This document shows, one piece after another, positions 17,519-26,057 of a DNA stretch of 64,000 nucleotides. Source of the stretch: JACOMS01 sp964352785 (GTDB lineage: Bacteria > Pseudomonadota > Alphaproteobacteria > Caulobacterales > Maricaulaceae); the NCBI GenBank assembly GCA_964352785.1, contig CAYGTI010000010.1, positions 46,296 to 110,295 of the forward strand. Reading direction: 5' to 3'. Numbering within the stretch: position 1 is the first letter of the stretch; every line of letters starts with the position of its first letter. The notes under the pieces were generated by a model. That model did no database searches. It saw nothing but the letters and a program-made list of their open reading frames with translations, and had not been told where the DNA came from. The position numbers were made by a program, and so were the translations under genes.

Positions 17519-18295
17519 TTACCCAAAATTAGGTTTGCGCTTTTCAAGGAAGGCTTTGTAGCCTTCTTTGAAATCGTCGCTGACAAATCCGTCTAAAAAC
17601 CACTCTAGGCTTTTTGCGCTCTCGCCCGTTTGTCCGTGTTGATAGGCCGCGAACATTTTCTTGGTGATGATCGCGGATTGCGTAGACAATGCAGAGAGAT
17701 TTTCAGCATAAGCCATTACGTCGTCTTCAAGGTCATCGGGTTTAAAGAGCTTGTTGATTAGGCCCATTCTCTCTGCGCGTTTGGCTTTGATACGGCGCGC
17801 GGAAAACAGGATGTCTTTAGCATTCGGCATACCGACAGTTTCAATCAGCCGCTGCACATCAGAGAACGGATAGACAAGGCCAAGCTTGGCGGGCGTTATC
17901 GCAAATATCGCCGTATTGTCCGCAAGCCGGATATCACAACATAAAGCCAATCCGCAGCCGCCGCCCACACATGCCCCGCGTATCAGCGCAATTGTTGGAA
18001 GCGGAAACTCGGCGAGCGCTTTGAACCCGGTGGCGATGTCATCGGAGATCGCTTTCGCGCTGTCTCTTGTCGCGTAAAGAGTTTCAAATTCAGAAATATC
18101 CGCGCCGGAGGCAAAGTGATCCCCGTCGCCGCGCACGATGAGGGTTTTAATCCCGGGCATGTCTTGAGCCTGCTTGAGTACGCCGGGCAGAGAGGCCCAC
18201 ATGGCGGCATTGAGCGCGTTTCGGCGTGCGGGCTGCGAGAGTACAAGCTGGCCAATATGCGGCGTGAGCATTGAAAATTTAAGGTTATCAGTCAT
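17519..18295 (-). CDS. Enoyl-CoA hydratase/isomerase family protein lacking both catalytic Glu
   Basis: The 258-residue crotonase has the CoA/oxyanion motifs (FASGADISEF at about 61-70, GACVGGGCGLALCCD at 107-121) and ITPAKLGLVYPFSDVQRL at 133-150. The positions that carry the two catalytic glutamates of enoyl-CoA hydratase are Gly115 and Ala136 here. It therefore probably does not hydrate a simple enoyl-CoA; other crotonases act as decarboxylases, hydrolases or isomerases. A ribosome site (AAGGCGG) precedes the ATG. It is transcribed toward the amidase gene and may serve the same pathway. Confidence 0.86.
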   Translation of the reverse strand: MTDNLKFSMLTPHIGQLVLSQPARRNALNAAMWASLPGVLKQAQDMPGIKTLIVRGDGDHFASGADISEFETLYATRDSAKAISDDIATGFKALAEFPLPTIALIRGACVGGGCGLALCCDIRLADNTAIFAITPAKLGLVYPFSDVQRLIETVGMPNAKDILFSARRIKAKRAERMGLINKLFKPDDLEDDVMAYAENLSALSTQSAIITKKMFAAYQHGQTGESAKSLEWFLDGFVSDDFKEGYKAFLEKRKPNFG

Positions 18296-18352
18296 GCCGC
18301 CTTATCGTGACGCGGCGTTTATATGTCCACTAAAATTATCAAACCGAAAGGA

Positions 18353-18754
18353 TTAATCGCGTATAATTTTAATCCGAGTTTGGCGTCCCGCAATTGCCAT
18401 CTTATCTTTGATATCGACAACAGGATCGACGGCCGCTTTGGCGCTTGCCATCAAAAGTATGCTGGCCTCAGGTTTGTCGGCTAGCAGGCGTTCAACGCGT
18501 AATGGCACGCTGGATAAAGTTACAGGCACACGATCAACGCTGACTCTGTTTCTGGCATCGACATAGATTTGAATCGTTGCTGCGGGGTTTCCTGTATCGC
18601 CGCCGTTGGGTACAGTGAAATCAAGTCCACGTTCATCCAAGAACACGGCTGTCACGATAAAGAAAATAAGCATGATAAATACAATGTCGAGCATTGGTGT
18701 CATATCCACGGTGGCATCATCATCTCTGTGTTTGTGAAAACTAAATTTCCGCAT
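18353..18754 (-). CDS. Orphan ExbD/TolR family biopolymer transport protein
   Basis: The 133-residue protein has a basic cytoplasmic N-terminus, the diagnostic VDMTPMLDIVFIMLIFF at 16-32 with the proton-carrying Asp in the membrane helix, and a periplasmic domain to the C-terminus. ExbD/TolR works with ExbB/TolQ to power TonB or Tol systems. No ExbB, TonB or Tol gene is in the window, so partners must be elsewhere. The start at 18754 is chosen because GGGAGGA lies upstream; a longer frame to 18802 would begin in AT-rich non-coding sequence. Confidence 0.87.
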   Translation of the reverse strand: MRKFSFHKHRDDDATVDMTPMLDIVFIMLIFFIVTAVFLDERGLDFTVPNGGDTGNPAATIQIYVDARNRVSVDRVPVTLSSVPLRVERLLADKPEASILLMASAKAAVDPVVDIKDKMAIAGRQTRIKIIRD

Positions 18755-18863
18755 AATTAAATCCTCCCATTTTATTATAACAAGATTACATAACAAAAGC
18801 AATGTTATTACATATTTGTGCTCTTTTGTTTATTTAGAGCGAGGCTTTCTATAAGAAACGATC

Positions 18864-19727
18864 ATGTTGACCCGTCTTGATCATTTTGTTCTTGTGTGCC
18901 CCGATATTGATGCGGGCGTTCTGGTGTATACGGTTCTGTTGGGGCGGAAGCCCTCATGGAGGACATCTGGCCTCAGCGGCGGCGCTCAGACTGCGATTTT
19001 TAAGCTTGAAAACACAGCGTTGGAGTTAATGGCTCCCGTAGGCGGCGGCTTGATCGCTGAGAAGCTAAGGGAGATGCTTAAAGGGTCACAAGACGGCTTG
19101 CTCACCAGCCTCGCGTTTGAAACGGATGATATTAAAACCGCCCATCACACCCTGATGCGCAGAGGACTACGGCCCAGTGATATCGCGCTGGGGAATAGCC
19201 AAGATAAAGACACAGAACAAACGCGCCAATGGCAGCGCTTTCGCTGTCCGGACGAGGTGTGTGCGGGGATAAAAACTTTTATACTGGAGCACAGCTCTCG
19301 CCCGTTGCACATGAGCAGCAAGCAGGGCGGCTCTGCCACGTCCCTTGATCATATTGTTATTCATACGCCAAATCCCGAGCGGGCTATTGCGCATTACGGC
19401 GCGCGTCTCGGTTTGCGGTTTGCGCTCGACCGCACGGCAGAAGCATTTGGGGCGCGGTTTCTGTTCTTTCAAGTTGGCGGACTGACGTTGGAACTCATCC
19501 ATAGGCTGGATCAAGAGCATGACGTGGACGATGCGGACAGTTTTTGGGGCCTGACGTGGAAGGTAGATGATCTTGTTGTGGCGCATAGCCGCCTGAGCGC
19601 TGCAGGAATCGATATCTCTGATATCCGCACGGGACGAAAACCCGGCACGCAAGTATTTACGGTGCGCAGCGGAACGCTGGGTGTCCCGACATTGTTCCTT
19701 GAGCATCAGGGGCAGGCGAGACCTTAG
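18864..19727 (+). CDS. VOC/glyoxalase-like family protein with two modules
   Basis: The 287-residue protein starts MLTRLDHFVLVCPDI and repeats a similar pattern at about 155 (TSLDHIVIHTPNPERAIAHY), so it holds two VOC modules. Each shows an early His and a late Glu (HFVLV and ALELM; HIVIH and LTLELIH), the spacing of VOC metal ligands. The family covers glyoxalases, ring-cleaving dioxygenases and isomerases; the first module may match the Glyoxalase_3 type. No signal peptide is seen. Its stop overlaps the argH stop in TTAG. Confidence 0.8.
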   Translation: MLTRLDHFVLVCPDIDAGVLVYTVLLGRKPSWRTSGLSGGAQTAIFKLENTALELMAPVGGGLIAEKLREMLKGSQDGLLTSLAFETDDIKTAHHTLMRRGLRPSDIALGNSQDKDTEQTRQWQRFRCPDEVCAGIKTFILEHSSRPLHMSSKQGGSATSLDHIVIHTPNPERAIAHYGARLGLRFALDRTAEAFGARFLFFQVGGLTLELIHRLDQEHDVDDADSFWGLTWKVDDLVVAHSRLSAAGIDISDIRTGRKPGTQVFTVRSGTLGVPTLFLEHQGQARP

Positions 19728-21130
19728 CCCAAAATTTCTTGCCAGCGCTTGACCTGCAGGCTGACTTGGCTCGGCGCTGTGCCGCCATAAGACACGCGGC
19801 TCGAGGCTGATGCTAGCGGGGAGAGCACACTAAACACAGCGTCCGTGATGCCCAGCTCAACGCTTTGCATATCCGTGAGCTTAACCTCGTGCAGGGTTTT
19901 GCCCTGACGCTCGGCCAGAGCCACAATCGAGCCTGTCACGTGGTGCGCGCGGCGAAATGGCATACCCAATTCGCGCACGAGCCAATCTGCTAAATCCGTA
20001 GCGGTAGAATAAGCCGCGCCCGCCGCCGCCGCGAGATTATCTTTGCGCGGCGTCATATCCGAAACCATTCCTGCCATAGCGCCCAGCCCAAGACTAAGCG
20101 CATCGAAGGCGTCAAATACGGGCTCTTTATCTTCTTGCATGTCTTTGGAATAGGCAAGTGGCAAGCCTTTCATCACCATGGTCAAGCTGGTCAGAGCGCC
20201 TAAAATACGTCCGGTTTTTGCACGCACAAGCTCGGCTGCGTCCGGGTTACGTTTTTGCGGCATGATCGAACTGCCCGTCGTAAACGCATCCGTCAGAGTG
20301 ATGAACTGGAACTGCGCGCTTGTCCAAATCACAATCTCTTCGGATAGGCGAGAGAGGTGAGTAGCGCAGATAGACGCTGCAGAAAGCGCCTCGAGTGCAA
20401 AGTCTCGGGCGGAAACAGCGTCAAGAGAATTAGCCATTGGCCGATCAAAGCCAAGCGCCTCTGCCGTCATATTCCGGTCAATCGGATACGGCGTTCCTGC
20501 AAGAGCCGCTGCGCCGAGCGGGCTTTCATTCATCCGCACGCGGCAGTCTTTGAGCCGTGAGCGGTCACGCGCAAACATCTCAAGATAAGCCATCATGTGA
20601 TGGCCAAAAGTCACGGGTTGCGCGGACTGTAGATGCGTAAAGCCGGGCATAATCGTCTCCGTATTTTTCGCGGCTTGGCCCAGCAGCGCCTTCATTAGCG
20701 TTTCGAGCTGCGTATCAAAGCCGTCGAGATAGTCGCGTACCCAAAGACGAAAATCTGTGGCGACCTGATCATTGCGCGAACGCCCCGTATGAAGCCGTCC
20801 TGCGGCCTCTCCAATCTTGTCTTGCAGGCGGCTCTCTACATTGAGGTGAATATCCTCAAGTTCGCGCGAGAACGGAAATGCTCCTGATTCCAGCTCAATT
20901 AAAATCTCATCCAAACCTGCATCAATTGCAGCGTGGTCCTCCGCGCTGATAATCCCGGTTGCCGTGAGCATTGCAGCATGAGCTTTTGAGCCGCGAATGT
21001 CTTGGGCGGCGAGGCGTTGGTCAAAATCGATTGAAACATTGATGGCCTGCATCAACTCGCCCGGCTCTGCGGTAAAACGTCCGCCCCACATTTTCTGGCC
21101 TTTGCCGGAATTTTTGTTAGAAGATGTCAC
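19724..21130 (-). CDS. argH: Argininosuccinate lyase
   Basis: This enzyme cleaves argininosuccinate to arginine and fumarate, the last step of arginine synthesis. The fumarase-superfamily loop GSSIMPQKRNPDAAELVRAK holds the catalytic Ser, and the conserved KMWGGRF start, HLNVESRL and TGRSRNDQVATDFRLW are all present. The start is uncertain: GTG 21130 has GAGG upstream and gives 468 residues, GTG 21154 has no ribosome site, and ATG 21091 sits right at MWGGRF. The 5' end runs into the divergent TlpA gene, so promoters of the two genes must overlap coding sequence. Confidence 0.96.
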   Translation of the reverse strand: MTSSNKNSGKGQKMWGGRFTAEPGELMQAINVSIDFDQRLAAQDIRGSKAHAAMLTATGIISAEDHAAIDAGLDEILIELESGAFPFSRELEDIHLNVESRLQDKIGEAAGRLHTGRSRNDQVATDFRLWVRDYLDGFDTQLETLMKALLGQAAKNTETIMPGFTHLQSAQPVTFGHHMMAYLEMFARDRSRLKDCRVRMNESPLGAAALAGTPYPIDRNMTAEALGFDRPMANSLDAVSARDFALEALSAASICATHLSRLSEEIVIWTSAQFQFITLTDAFTTGSSIMPQKRNPDAAELVRAKTGRILGALTSLTMVMKGLPLAYSKDMQEDKEPVFDAFDALSLGLGAMAGMVSDMTPRKDNLAAAAGAAYSTATDLADWLVRELGMPFRRAHHVTGSIVALAERQGKTLHEVKLTDMQSVELGITDAVFSVLSPLASASSRVSYGGTAPSQVSLQVKRWQEILG

Positions 21131-21131
21131 T

Positions 21132-21716
21132 ATGTTAGCCTCGAAATTACTCACGCTTGGAAATATTATTCGTATAATGGTGATCGGCGGACTTGTCGCT
21201 ATCCTTCTTGTGATTGTCCAGTCTTGCCAAAAACCAGAAACAGGTTTGGATCAATTTTCCAAAGGAAGCCTTAAACGGCTTGAACAAAAAGAGGTGCCGC
21301 CTGTGCAGCCCTCTCTGGTGTTCACGGGTGAAAACGGCGCGCAGATGAGCCTGAAAGACTACCGGGGTAAGCTTGTCTTGCTCAATGTGTGGGCGACATG
21401 GTGCCCGCCCTGCATCATTGAAATGCCAATGCTGAATGAATTACAAGATATGCGCGGTGGCGACGATTTTCAGGTCATAACGATTAGCATCGATCGTCAA
21501 CAGGCCGAGGCGGCTGAGTTTTTTGAAAAGAATGAGTTGGACGCGCTTAGCCCGTGGCATGATAGCAGCTATAGCCTTGCGGCCAAAGTTGGAGCGCCCG
21601 GTCTACCCGTCTCTATTTTTTATAGCAAACATGGCCGCGAGATTGCTCGCGTCACCGGTGAGCTTGATTGGACAAGCCCGGAAGCCTTGGCGCTCATTGA
21701 TTATTTACAGGACTAA
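21132..21716 (+). CDS. TlpA-like membrane-anchored thioredoxin family protein
   Basis: The 194-residue protein has one N-terminal membrane segment (about 12-31) and a TlpA/ResA thioredoxin domain with WATWCPPC (Cys91, Cys94), a GAPGLPVSIF cis-Pro loop and DWTSPEAL at the end. It should sit in the periplasm as a disulfide reductase, for example for cytochrome maturation. Its position directly upstream of, and divergent from, argH is commonly seen in alphaproteobacteria. ATG 21132 is the likely start, with ATG 21177 as an alternative. An SDR gene follows after 2 bases. Confidence 0.9.
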   Translation: MLASKLLTLGNIIRIMVIGGLVAILLVIVQSCQKPETGLDQFSKGSLKRLEQKEVPPVQPSLVFTGENGAQMSLKDYRGKLVLLNVWATWCPPCIIEMPMLNELQDMRGGDDFQVITISIDRQQAEAAEFFEKNELDALSPWHDSSYSLAAKVGAPGLPVSIFYSKHGREIARVTGELDWTSPEALALIDYLQD

Positions 21717-21718
21717 AT

Positions 21719-22504
21719 ATGGACTTAGGTTTGACGGGAAAAAATTCGCTCATCACAGGCTCCAGCAAAGGGCTTGGTTTTGCTGTTGCAGAAGAACTGG
21801 CGCGCGAGGGTGCAAACGTTCTAATCTGTGGGCGCAATGACAGCACGCTAGCGGCCGCCAAAGCCAAACTTGAGACTTATGGTTCGAAAATAGTGGCTGT
21901 CACAGCCGACATTAGCCGCCCCGAAGGCGTCGATCATGTTCTGACCATGGCGGATGCGGCGCTTGGCGGTGTAGATATTCTATGCATGAGCACAGGAGGG
22001 CCGCGATCCGGTAATTTTGGAGATGTTGAACCTGAAGATTTCACCCGAAGCGCCAATGACCTCATTGAGAGCCTTGTCCGTTTGGTCAAAGGCGTCCTGC
22101 CGGGTATGCAAAACGTAGGATGGGGACGTGTGTTGGCTGTGACGTCTATGTCTGCCGCGCAGCCCGTTGATAATTTGATATTGTCCAATACTATGCGCGC
22201 GGGGATTACCGGCCTTATGAAATCTCTGGCCAATGAATATGGCCGGGACGGGATTACGTTTAACGCATTGATGCCCGGATATACGGAAACAGGGCGTATG
22301 GAATCACTGCTGCAAGGCGTGGCTAAAACCAGCGGCATGTCCTACGACGAGGCTGTGGCTACCGTTGCCAAGGACGTGCCTATGAGACGTATCGGACAGC
22401 CCGAGGAGTTCGCGGCGTTGGCGGCGTTCCTTGCGTCTACGCGCGCGAGCTATATCACCGGAACCTCTATTGCCGTCGACGGCGGATACATTAAGGGGAT
22501 ATAG
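21719..22504 (+). CDS. Atypical SDR family oxidoreductase
   Basis: The 261-residue protein has the SDR cofactor motif TGSSKGLG at 13-20 and ends IAVDGGYIKGI like FabG-type proteins. The catalytic Tyr-x-x-x-Lys is absent: the region reads LSNTMRAGITGL (about 155-166), with Ser156/Asn157 and Arg160 where Tyr and Lys are expected. The NNAG motif is replaced by STGGP. The same pattern exists in a recognised SDR subgroup, so this is not a sequencing error. Function is unknown. Its stop overlaps the next start. Confidence 0.85.
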   Translation: MDLGLTGKNSLITGSSKGLGFAVAEELAREGANVLICGRNDSTLAAAKAKLETYGSKIVAVTADISRPEGVDHVLTMADAALGGVDILCMSTGGPRSGNFGDVEPEDFTRSANDLIESLVRLVKGVLPGMQNVGWGRVLAVTSMSAAQPVDNLILSNTMRAGITGLMKSLANEYGRDGITFNALMPGYTETGRMESLLQGVAKTSGMSYDEAVATVAKDVPMRRIGQPEEFAALAAFLASTRASYITGTSIAVDGGYIKGI

Positions 22505-23187
22505 TGGAGAAATTCCAAACGATATTTGAGCGCGCCGCACATCGTCACGGCGGAGACATGGCGCTTTTAACAAAGCTCGAAGAACATTATCTGGGCGCGG
22601 ATATGGACAAAATTTCTGCGGCAAAGCCTGATGATCGCTGGTTGTCAGAATTTACCAAGCGCGTGTTCCAAGCGGGTTTTAGCTGGAAAGTCGTTGAGGC
22701 CAAATGGGACGGATTCGAAGAGGCCTTTTGGGGCTTTAACCCCGCTCGCTGCGCAAGCCTTGATCTGGACGATATGGAAAGCCTAACGGCTGACAAACGG
22801 ATTGTGCGTAACCCGCAAAAGATAAAGTCTGTGATCCAAAACGCTGAAATGGTCATGGGTATGGCTGCGCAAAAAGGCTCGGCGGATAGCTTCATTCGCG
22901 GCTGGCCGCCCAGCGATTTTTCGGGGCTCTTAGATTACCTTAACAAACATGGGTCCCGTCTTGGGCCGAATACGGCATGCTATGCGCTTCGCTTTTCCGG
23001 CGTTCCGAGCTATATCATGTCCAAAGATGTCACTGCTGCGCTCATACATGCAGGGATTATTGATAAAGCTCCGACGTCCAAATCAGCCAAGACAGCGGTT
23101 CAAGCCGCCTTTAATACATGGACAGAAGAAAGCGGTAAGAACCTGACATTTGTTAGCCGTGTTCTGGCGCATTCTTTAAGTGTCTAA
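22504..23187 (+). CDS. DNA-3-methyladenine glycosylase I family protein
   Basis: The 227-residue protein resembles the Tag family of helix-hairpin-helix glycosylases: WLSEFTKRVFQAGFSWKVVEAKW, FEEAFWGFNP, RIVRNPQKIKSVIQNA, and GPNTACYALRFSGVPSYIMSKD in segments. It probably excises 3-methyladenine-like lesions, though divergence from E. coli Tag leaves the substrate open. The start is GTG 22504, overlapping the SDR stop (TAGTG), so the two are coupled. It is followed by a small HNH gene. Confidence 0.82.
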   Translation: MEKFQTIFERAAHRHGGDMALLTKLEEHYLGADMDKISAAKPDDRWLSEFTKRVFQAGFSWKVVEAKWDGFEEAFWGFNPARCASLDLDDMESLTADKRIVRNPQKIKSVIQNAEMVMGMAAQKGSADSFIRGWPPSDFSGLLDYLNKHGSRLGPNTACYALRFSGVPSYIMSKDVTAALIHAGIIDKAPTSKSAKTAVQAAFNTWTEESGKNLTFVSRVLAHSLSV

Positions 23188-23195
23188 GTTCCGGC

Positions 23196-23453
23196 GTGTC
23201 TGAGTTTTGCGAACTGTGCGCCCGCCCACTAGGCGATAAGCGCGAGAAACACCACGTTATTCCAAAATCTAAGGGCGGAACTGAAACGGTATTGGTGCAT
23301 CCGATTTGCCACCGTAAGATCCATAAAGTGTTCACGCGTATGGAGCTGGTCAGATTGGGCACGATCAAAGCCCTCAAAGACCATCCGGAGATGGCCACAT
23401 TCATCACATGGATTTCGCGCAAGCCGCCGGATTTTTATCGGCGAACCCGCTAA
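23196..23453 (+). CDS. Small HNH-type protein
   Basis: An 85-residue protein with Cys5-x2-Cys8, HHVIPKSKGG at 19-28, CHRKIH at 38-43, the zinc-coordinated HNH layout of small nucleases. It begins at GTG 23196, 8 bases after the glycosylase stop, and lacks a strong ribosome site. Pairing with a base-excision glycosylase hints at DNA repair rather than defence, but this is inference. The C-terminus is basic (PPDFYRRTR). Confidence 0.78.
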   Translation: MSEFCELCARPLGDKREKHHVIPKSKGGTETVLVHPICHRKIHKVFTRMELVRLGTIKALKDHPEMATFITWISRKPPDFYRRTR

Positions 23454-23454
23454 G

Positions 23455-23474
23455 AAAAAGCCCCGCAACCGGGC
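23455..23474 (-). terminator. Possible terminator of the glycine-zipper lipoprotein gene
   Basis: On the minus strand a short GCCC/GGGC stem (plus-strand 23460-23463 and 23471-23474) is followed by a run of five T residues and TCTTA. It lies 45 bases beyond the lipoprotein stop. The stem is only 4 bp plus mismatches, so this is a weak call. Confidence 0.4.
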
Positions 23475-23518
23475 GATTACAGGGCAGTTGCAATTTATCT
23501 GCTAATAGTTGGTTGTGG

Positions 23519-23884
23519 TTATTTGCGGAATTGGCCATTTTGATAGTAAGTTTTACCTGTGGCTTCATCGACAAAGAAGTATCGGCCTGTTGATTGCTCA
23601 AAGTAGAGCTGCTGACCGTCCGCATTACGGCGTATTTGCGTGGGCTCGCCCATTTGCTTATCTTTTTGAGCGCCCGCATAACCACCGCCGGCGCCTCCAA
23701 CAACTGCACCAATGGCTGCGCCTGTGGACGCGTCACCGCTGCCTGTATTGTTACCAATAATTGCACCTGCCGCAGCGCCCGCTGCTGCGCCAATAATAGC
23801 GCCTCGTTCTGTGTTGCCCGTCGTTGTGCAGGCGGTTAGCAGCATCAATGATGCGGCTGCGCTCATAAGTAATATTTTAGACAT
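23519..23884 (-). CDS. Glycine-zipper outer-membrane lipoprotein
   Basis: The 121-residue precursor has a signal peptide with lipobox LTAC (Cys19), then alternating Gly/Ala segments (GAIIGAAAGAAAGAIIG and GAAIGAVVGGAGGGYAG, about 28-74) forming a glycine zipper like that of SlyB/Pcp/YMGG proteins. A C-terminal part (about 85-121) has repeated aromatic QLYFEQSTGRYFFVDEATGKTYY. AAGGAGAG precedes ATG 23884; the longer upstream frame is not needed. It is likely an envelope-stability lipoprotein. Confidence 0.88.
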   Translation of the reverse strand: MSKILLMSAAASLMLLTACTTTGNTERGAIIGAAAGAAAGAIIGNNTGSGDASTGAAIGAVVGGAGGGYAGAQKDKQMGEPTQIRRNADGQQLYFEQSTGRYFFVDEATGKTYYQNGQFRK

Positions 23885-23973
23885 GTGTCTCTCCTTAAAC
23901 ATAGAAAAATTTCTAAGTAATGGTATCAGTACAACGCCTTTTCCCTCATTAAAGTTCCGACAGATAGCAGTTT

Positions 23974-25110
23974 TTAGGATGACATACTGTTTATGTTTGC
24001 CGCTTCGCAAGTCTCATAAATCATGCAAATTATATGATAAAATGAACTTGTCGGGATTGTCTTAGCTATGGGTTGACCGGCAGCGTCGATCTGGTCGATC
24101 CATGTACCATCTGGACGTAAGTAAGTTGCCATTAAAGCTTCAATAGTTGTAACGGCCCACTCTACCGCGTTGTTATCACCGCGCGAAGCCTGCGCCAGAT
24201 GCGCTTTGATTAATTCAGTTTGCACCCATAGGCGTTTTGTTGTTCGGCGGGGCGTTCCGTCTGCGGTTTCCTCGTCATTTTGAAACTCATGGCCCGCAGA
24301 TAATAGCCGTGTGTAAAGCGCGCTAGCATAGTGCGATGTATCGACACCTGTACGTTTTTCATAAAGCGACAAGAGCCAAATCCACTCTGCGGCGTGGCCC
24401 GGCTCCGCCGTTTGGCCAAGCTCTCCGCGCGCCAGATTCCAATCTTCGTTGAAAAACTCACGAATGACATGGCTGTGTGTATCAAAGAAGTGCTGGGTGA
24501 AAAGATTATAAACTTGCTTAGCATAATCCATCCATCGTGGATCACCGGTGATGTCATGCCACGCCATTGCGGCCTCTAAAAAATGCATATGCGGGTTTTG
24601 CCGGCGGGGAAGTTGCTCTGGCAGACCCTCACTCCAACCTCCGTCTGGTGACGCCAGCGCGCTGTCTATAAATCCAGCGATCTTTTGCCCGATTTCCATC
24701 GGCGCAGGATCGCCCGTGACGTGATAAGCCCAGCCGCAGCCAAGTAAATAAAAGGCATGATCATAAAAGTCACGTCGGTCATCGTGAACAGTACATTCCG
24801 GCGTCAAAAGATGAATAAAACCCGGCTTGTCATCAACTTCAAAGCCGTTCTTTATCATGAAATCAAACGTGTTTTGAACAATATTTTTGGAGGGATACCA
24901 GCCCATTTTATCTGCCAGCGCATACACATAAATCTGGCGGGCCTGAACGCGTAGCCGCCGGATGTTATCTGCGTTCGGCGTGCCATCCAGCGCGAGATCT
25001 TCATACCATCCACCCCGGTAATCAATCGCGGTCTGGGCCCAAAAGGGAAGCGCCGCATCGCAAAGCCAGTCTCGCAATGCTTTTGCTTGGGTTTGCAGGG
25101 CGGGCATCAT
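23974..25110 (-). CDS. AGE family epimerase/isomerase
   Basis: The 378-residue alpha/alpha-barrel protein matches the N-acylglucosamine 2-epimerase / mannose isomerase family: WAQTAIDYRGGWYEDLALDG at 24-43, RRLRVQARQIYVYA near 51-64, HAFYLLGCGWAYHVTGD, the catalytic-type PHMHFLEAAMAW, and GHAAEWIWLL in the second half. It interconverts aldose/ketose or epimerises sugars. It is 6 bases behind galU and likely co-transcribed with glmS-galU. The precise sugar cannot be assigned. Confidence 0.9.
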   Translation of the reverse strand: MMPALQTQAKALRDWLCDAALPFWAQTAIDYRGGWYEDLALDGTPNADNIRRLRVQARQIYVYALADKMGWYPSKNIVQNTFDFMIKNGFEVDDKPGFIHLLTPECTVHDDRRDFYDHAFYLLGCGWAYHVTGDPAPMEIGQKIAGFIDSALASPDGGWSEGLPEQLPRRQNPHMHFLEAAMAWHDITGDPRWMDYAKQVYNLFTQHFFDTHSHVIREFFNEDWNLARGELGQTAEPGHAAEWIWLLSLYEKRTGVDTSHYASALYTRLLSAGHEFQNDEETADGTPRRTTKRLWVQTELIKAHLAQASRGDNNAVEWAVTTIEALMATYLRPDGTWIDQIDAAGQPIAKTIPTSSFYHIICMIYETCEAANINSMSS

Positions 25111-25116
25111 AGGTGT

Positions 25117-25998
25117 TTACGCGTTCGCGTAGTTGCGCAGCAGGGCGCGGGCTTGGTCTGCGATTTCAGGGTGATCAATGGCAAAGGCTACGACTGCTTC
25201 GAAATAGCCGTATTTAGAGCCGCAATCATAATCCTGCCCGAGATATTTGCAGGCATGGAAGGCTTGCACGTTCATTAAACGCGCCATAGCGTCCGTGAGC
25301 TGTATTTCTCCGCCCGCGCCTTCGGCTTGGTCAGCCAGCAGCGGCATAATCTCTGGTTGCAAGATATAACGGCCTGTTATTTTTAGGTTAGACGGCGCAT
25401 CGGCGGCGCGCGGTTTTTCTACCATGCCAGACATTTCTATGATGTCATTGTCAATGTTAACACCCGGCTTTGGCGCAATAACACCATAAGACGAGACGCG
25501 CTCATTGGGCACTTCGTCGACGGCAATAATATTTCCGCCAACTTTTTCATAGGCTTTGACCATTTGGGCTAAACAACTTTCTTCGGATTTAACCAAGACA
25601 TCGGGCAGTAAAATCGCAAAAGGTTCGTTTCCAATGACCTCTCGGGCGCACCAGATCGCATGGCCGAGCCCAAGCGGACTTTGTTGGCGCACAAAACTGG
25701 TGGACCCGGCTTCAGGGAGTTGCGCTGCCAGTTGTTCTAAAATGTCGGTTTTGTTTTTGTCCCGCAGGGTGGTTTCAAGCTCATAGGCGCGGTCAAAATA
25801 ATCTTCAATTGCGCCTTTGTTACGGCCTGTCACAAAGATCAAATGCTCAATTCCGGCGGCGCGGGCTTCGTCGACAACATATTGCAGAGCCGGTCGGTCA
25901 ACAACGGGCAGCATCTCTTTCGGAATGGCCTTGGTTGCGGGTAGAACGCGCGTGCCAAAACCAGCAACAGGCAAAACGGCTTTACGGATTTTTTGCAT
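25117..25998 (-). CDS. galU: UTP-glucose-1-phosphate uridylyltransferase
   Basis: The 293-residue nucleotidyltransferase has AVLPVAGFGTRVLPATKAIPK in the UTP-binding segment at about 8-26, KEMLPVVDRP, SPLGLGHAIWCA and a C-terminal YDCGSKYGYFEAV, all diagnostic of bacterial GalU. It makes UDP-glucose from UTP and glucose-1-phosphate for envelope polysaccharides. The gene lies 59 bases after glmS and 6 before the epimerase gene on the same strand. Confidence 0.95.
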   Translation of the reverse strand: MQKIRKAVLPVAGFGTRVLPATKAIPKEMLPVVDRPALQYVVDEARAAGIEHLIFVTGRNKGAIEDYFDRAYELETTLRDKNKTDILEQLAAQLPEAGSTSFVRQQSPLGLGHAIWCAREVIGNEPFAILLPDVLVKSEESCLAQMVKAYEKVGGNIIAVDEVPNERVSSYGVIAPKPGVNIDNDIIEMSGMVEKPRAADAPSNLKITGRYILQPEIMPLLADQAEGAGGEIQLTDAMARLMNVQAFHACKYLGQDYDCGSKYGYFEAVVAFAIDHPEIADQARALLRNYANA

Positions 25999-26057
25999 AT
26001 ATCAGGCCTTTGTCAGGTATGAGCTTCTGCGCCGTATTGAAGCTCGGAAAAATGTAA

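Noticed and set aside
26021..26045. GAGCTTC/GAAGCTC dyad between glmS and galU
   Set aside because: 7-bp arms with an 11-base loop and no T-run; too weak for a terminator and no reason to call an operator.
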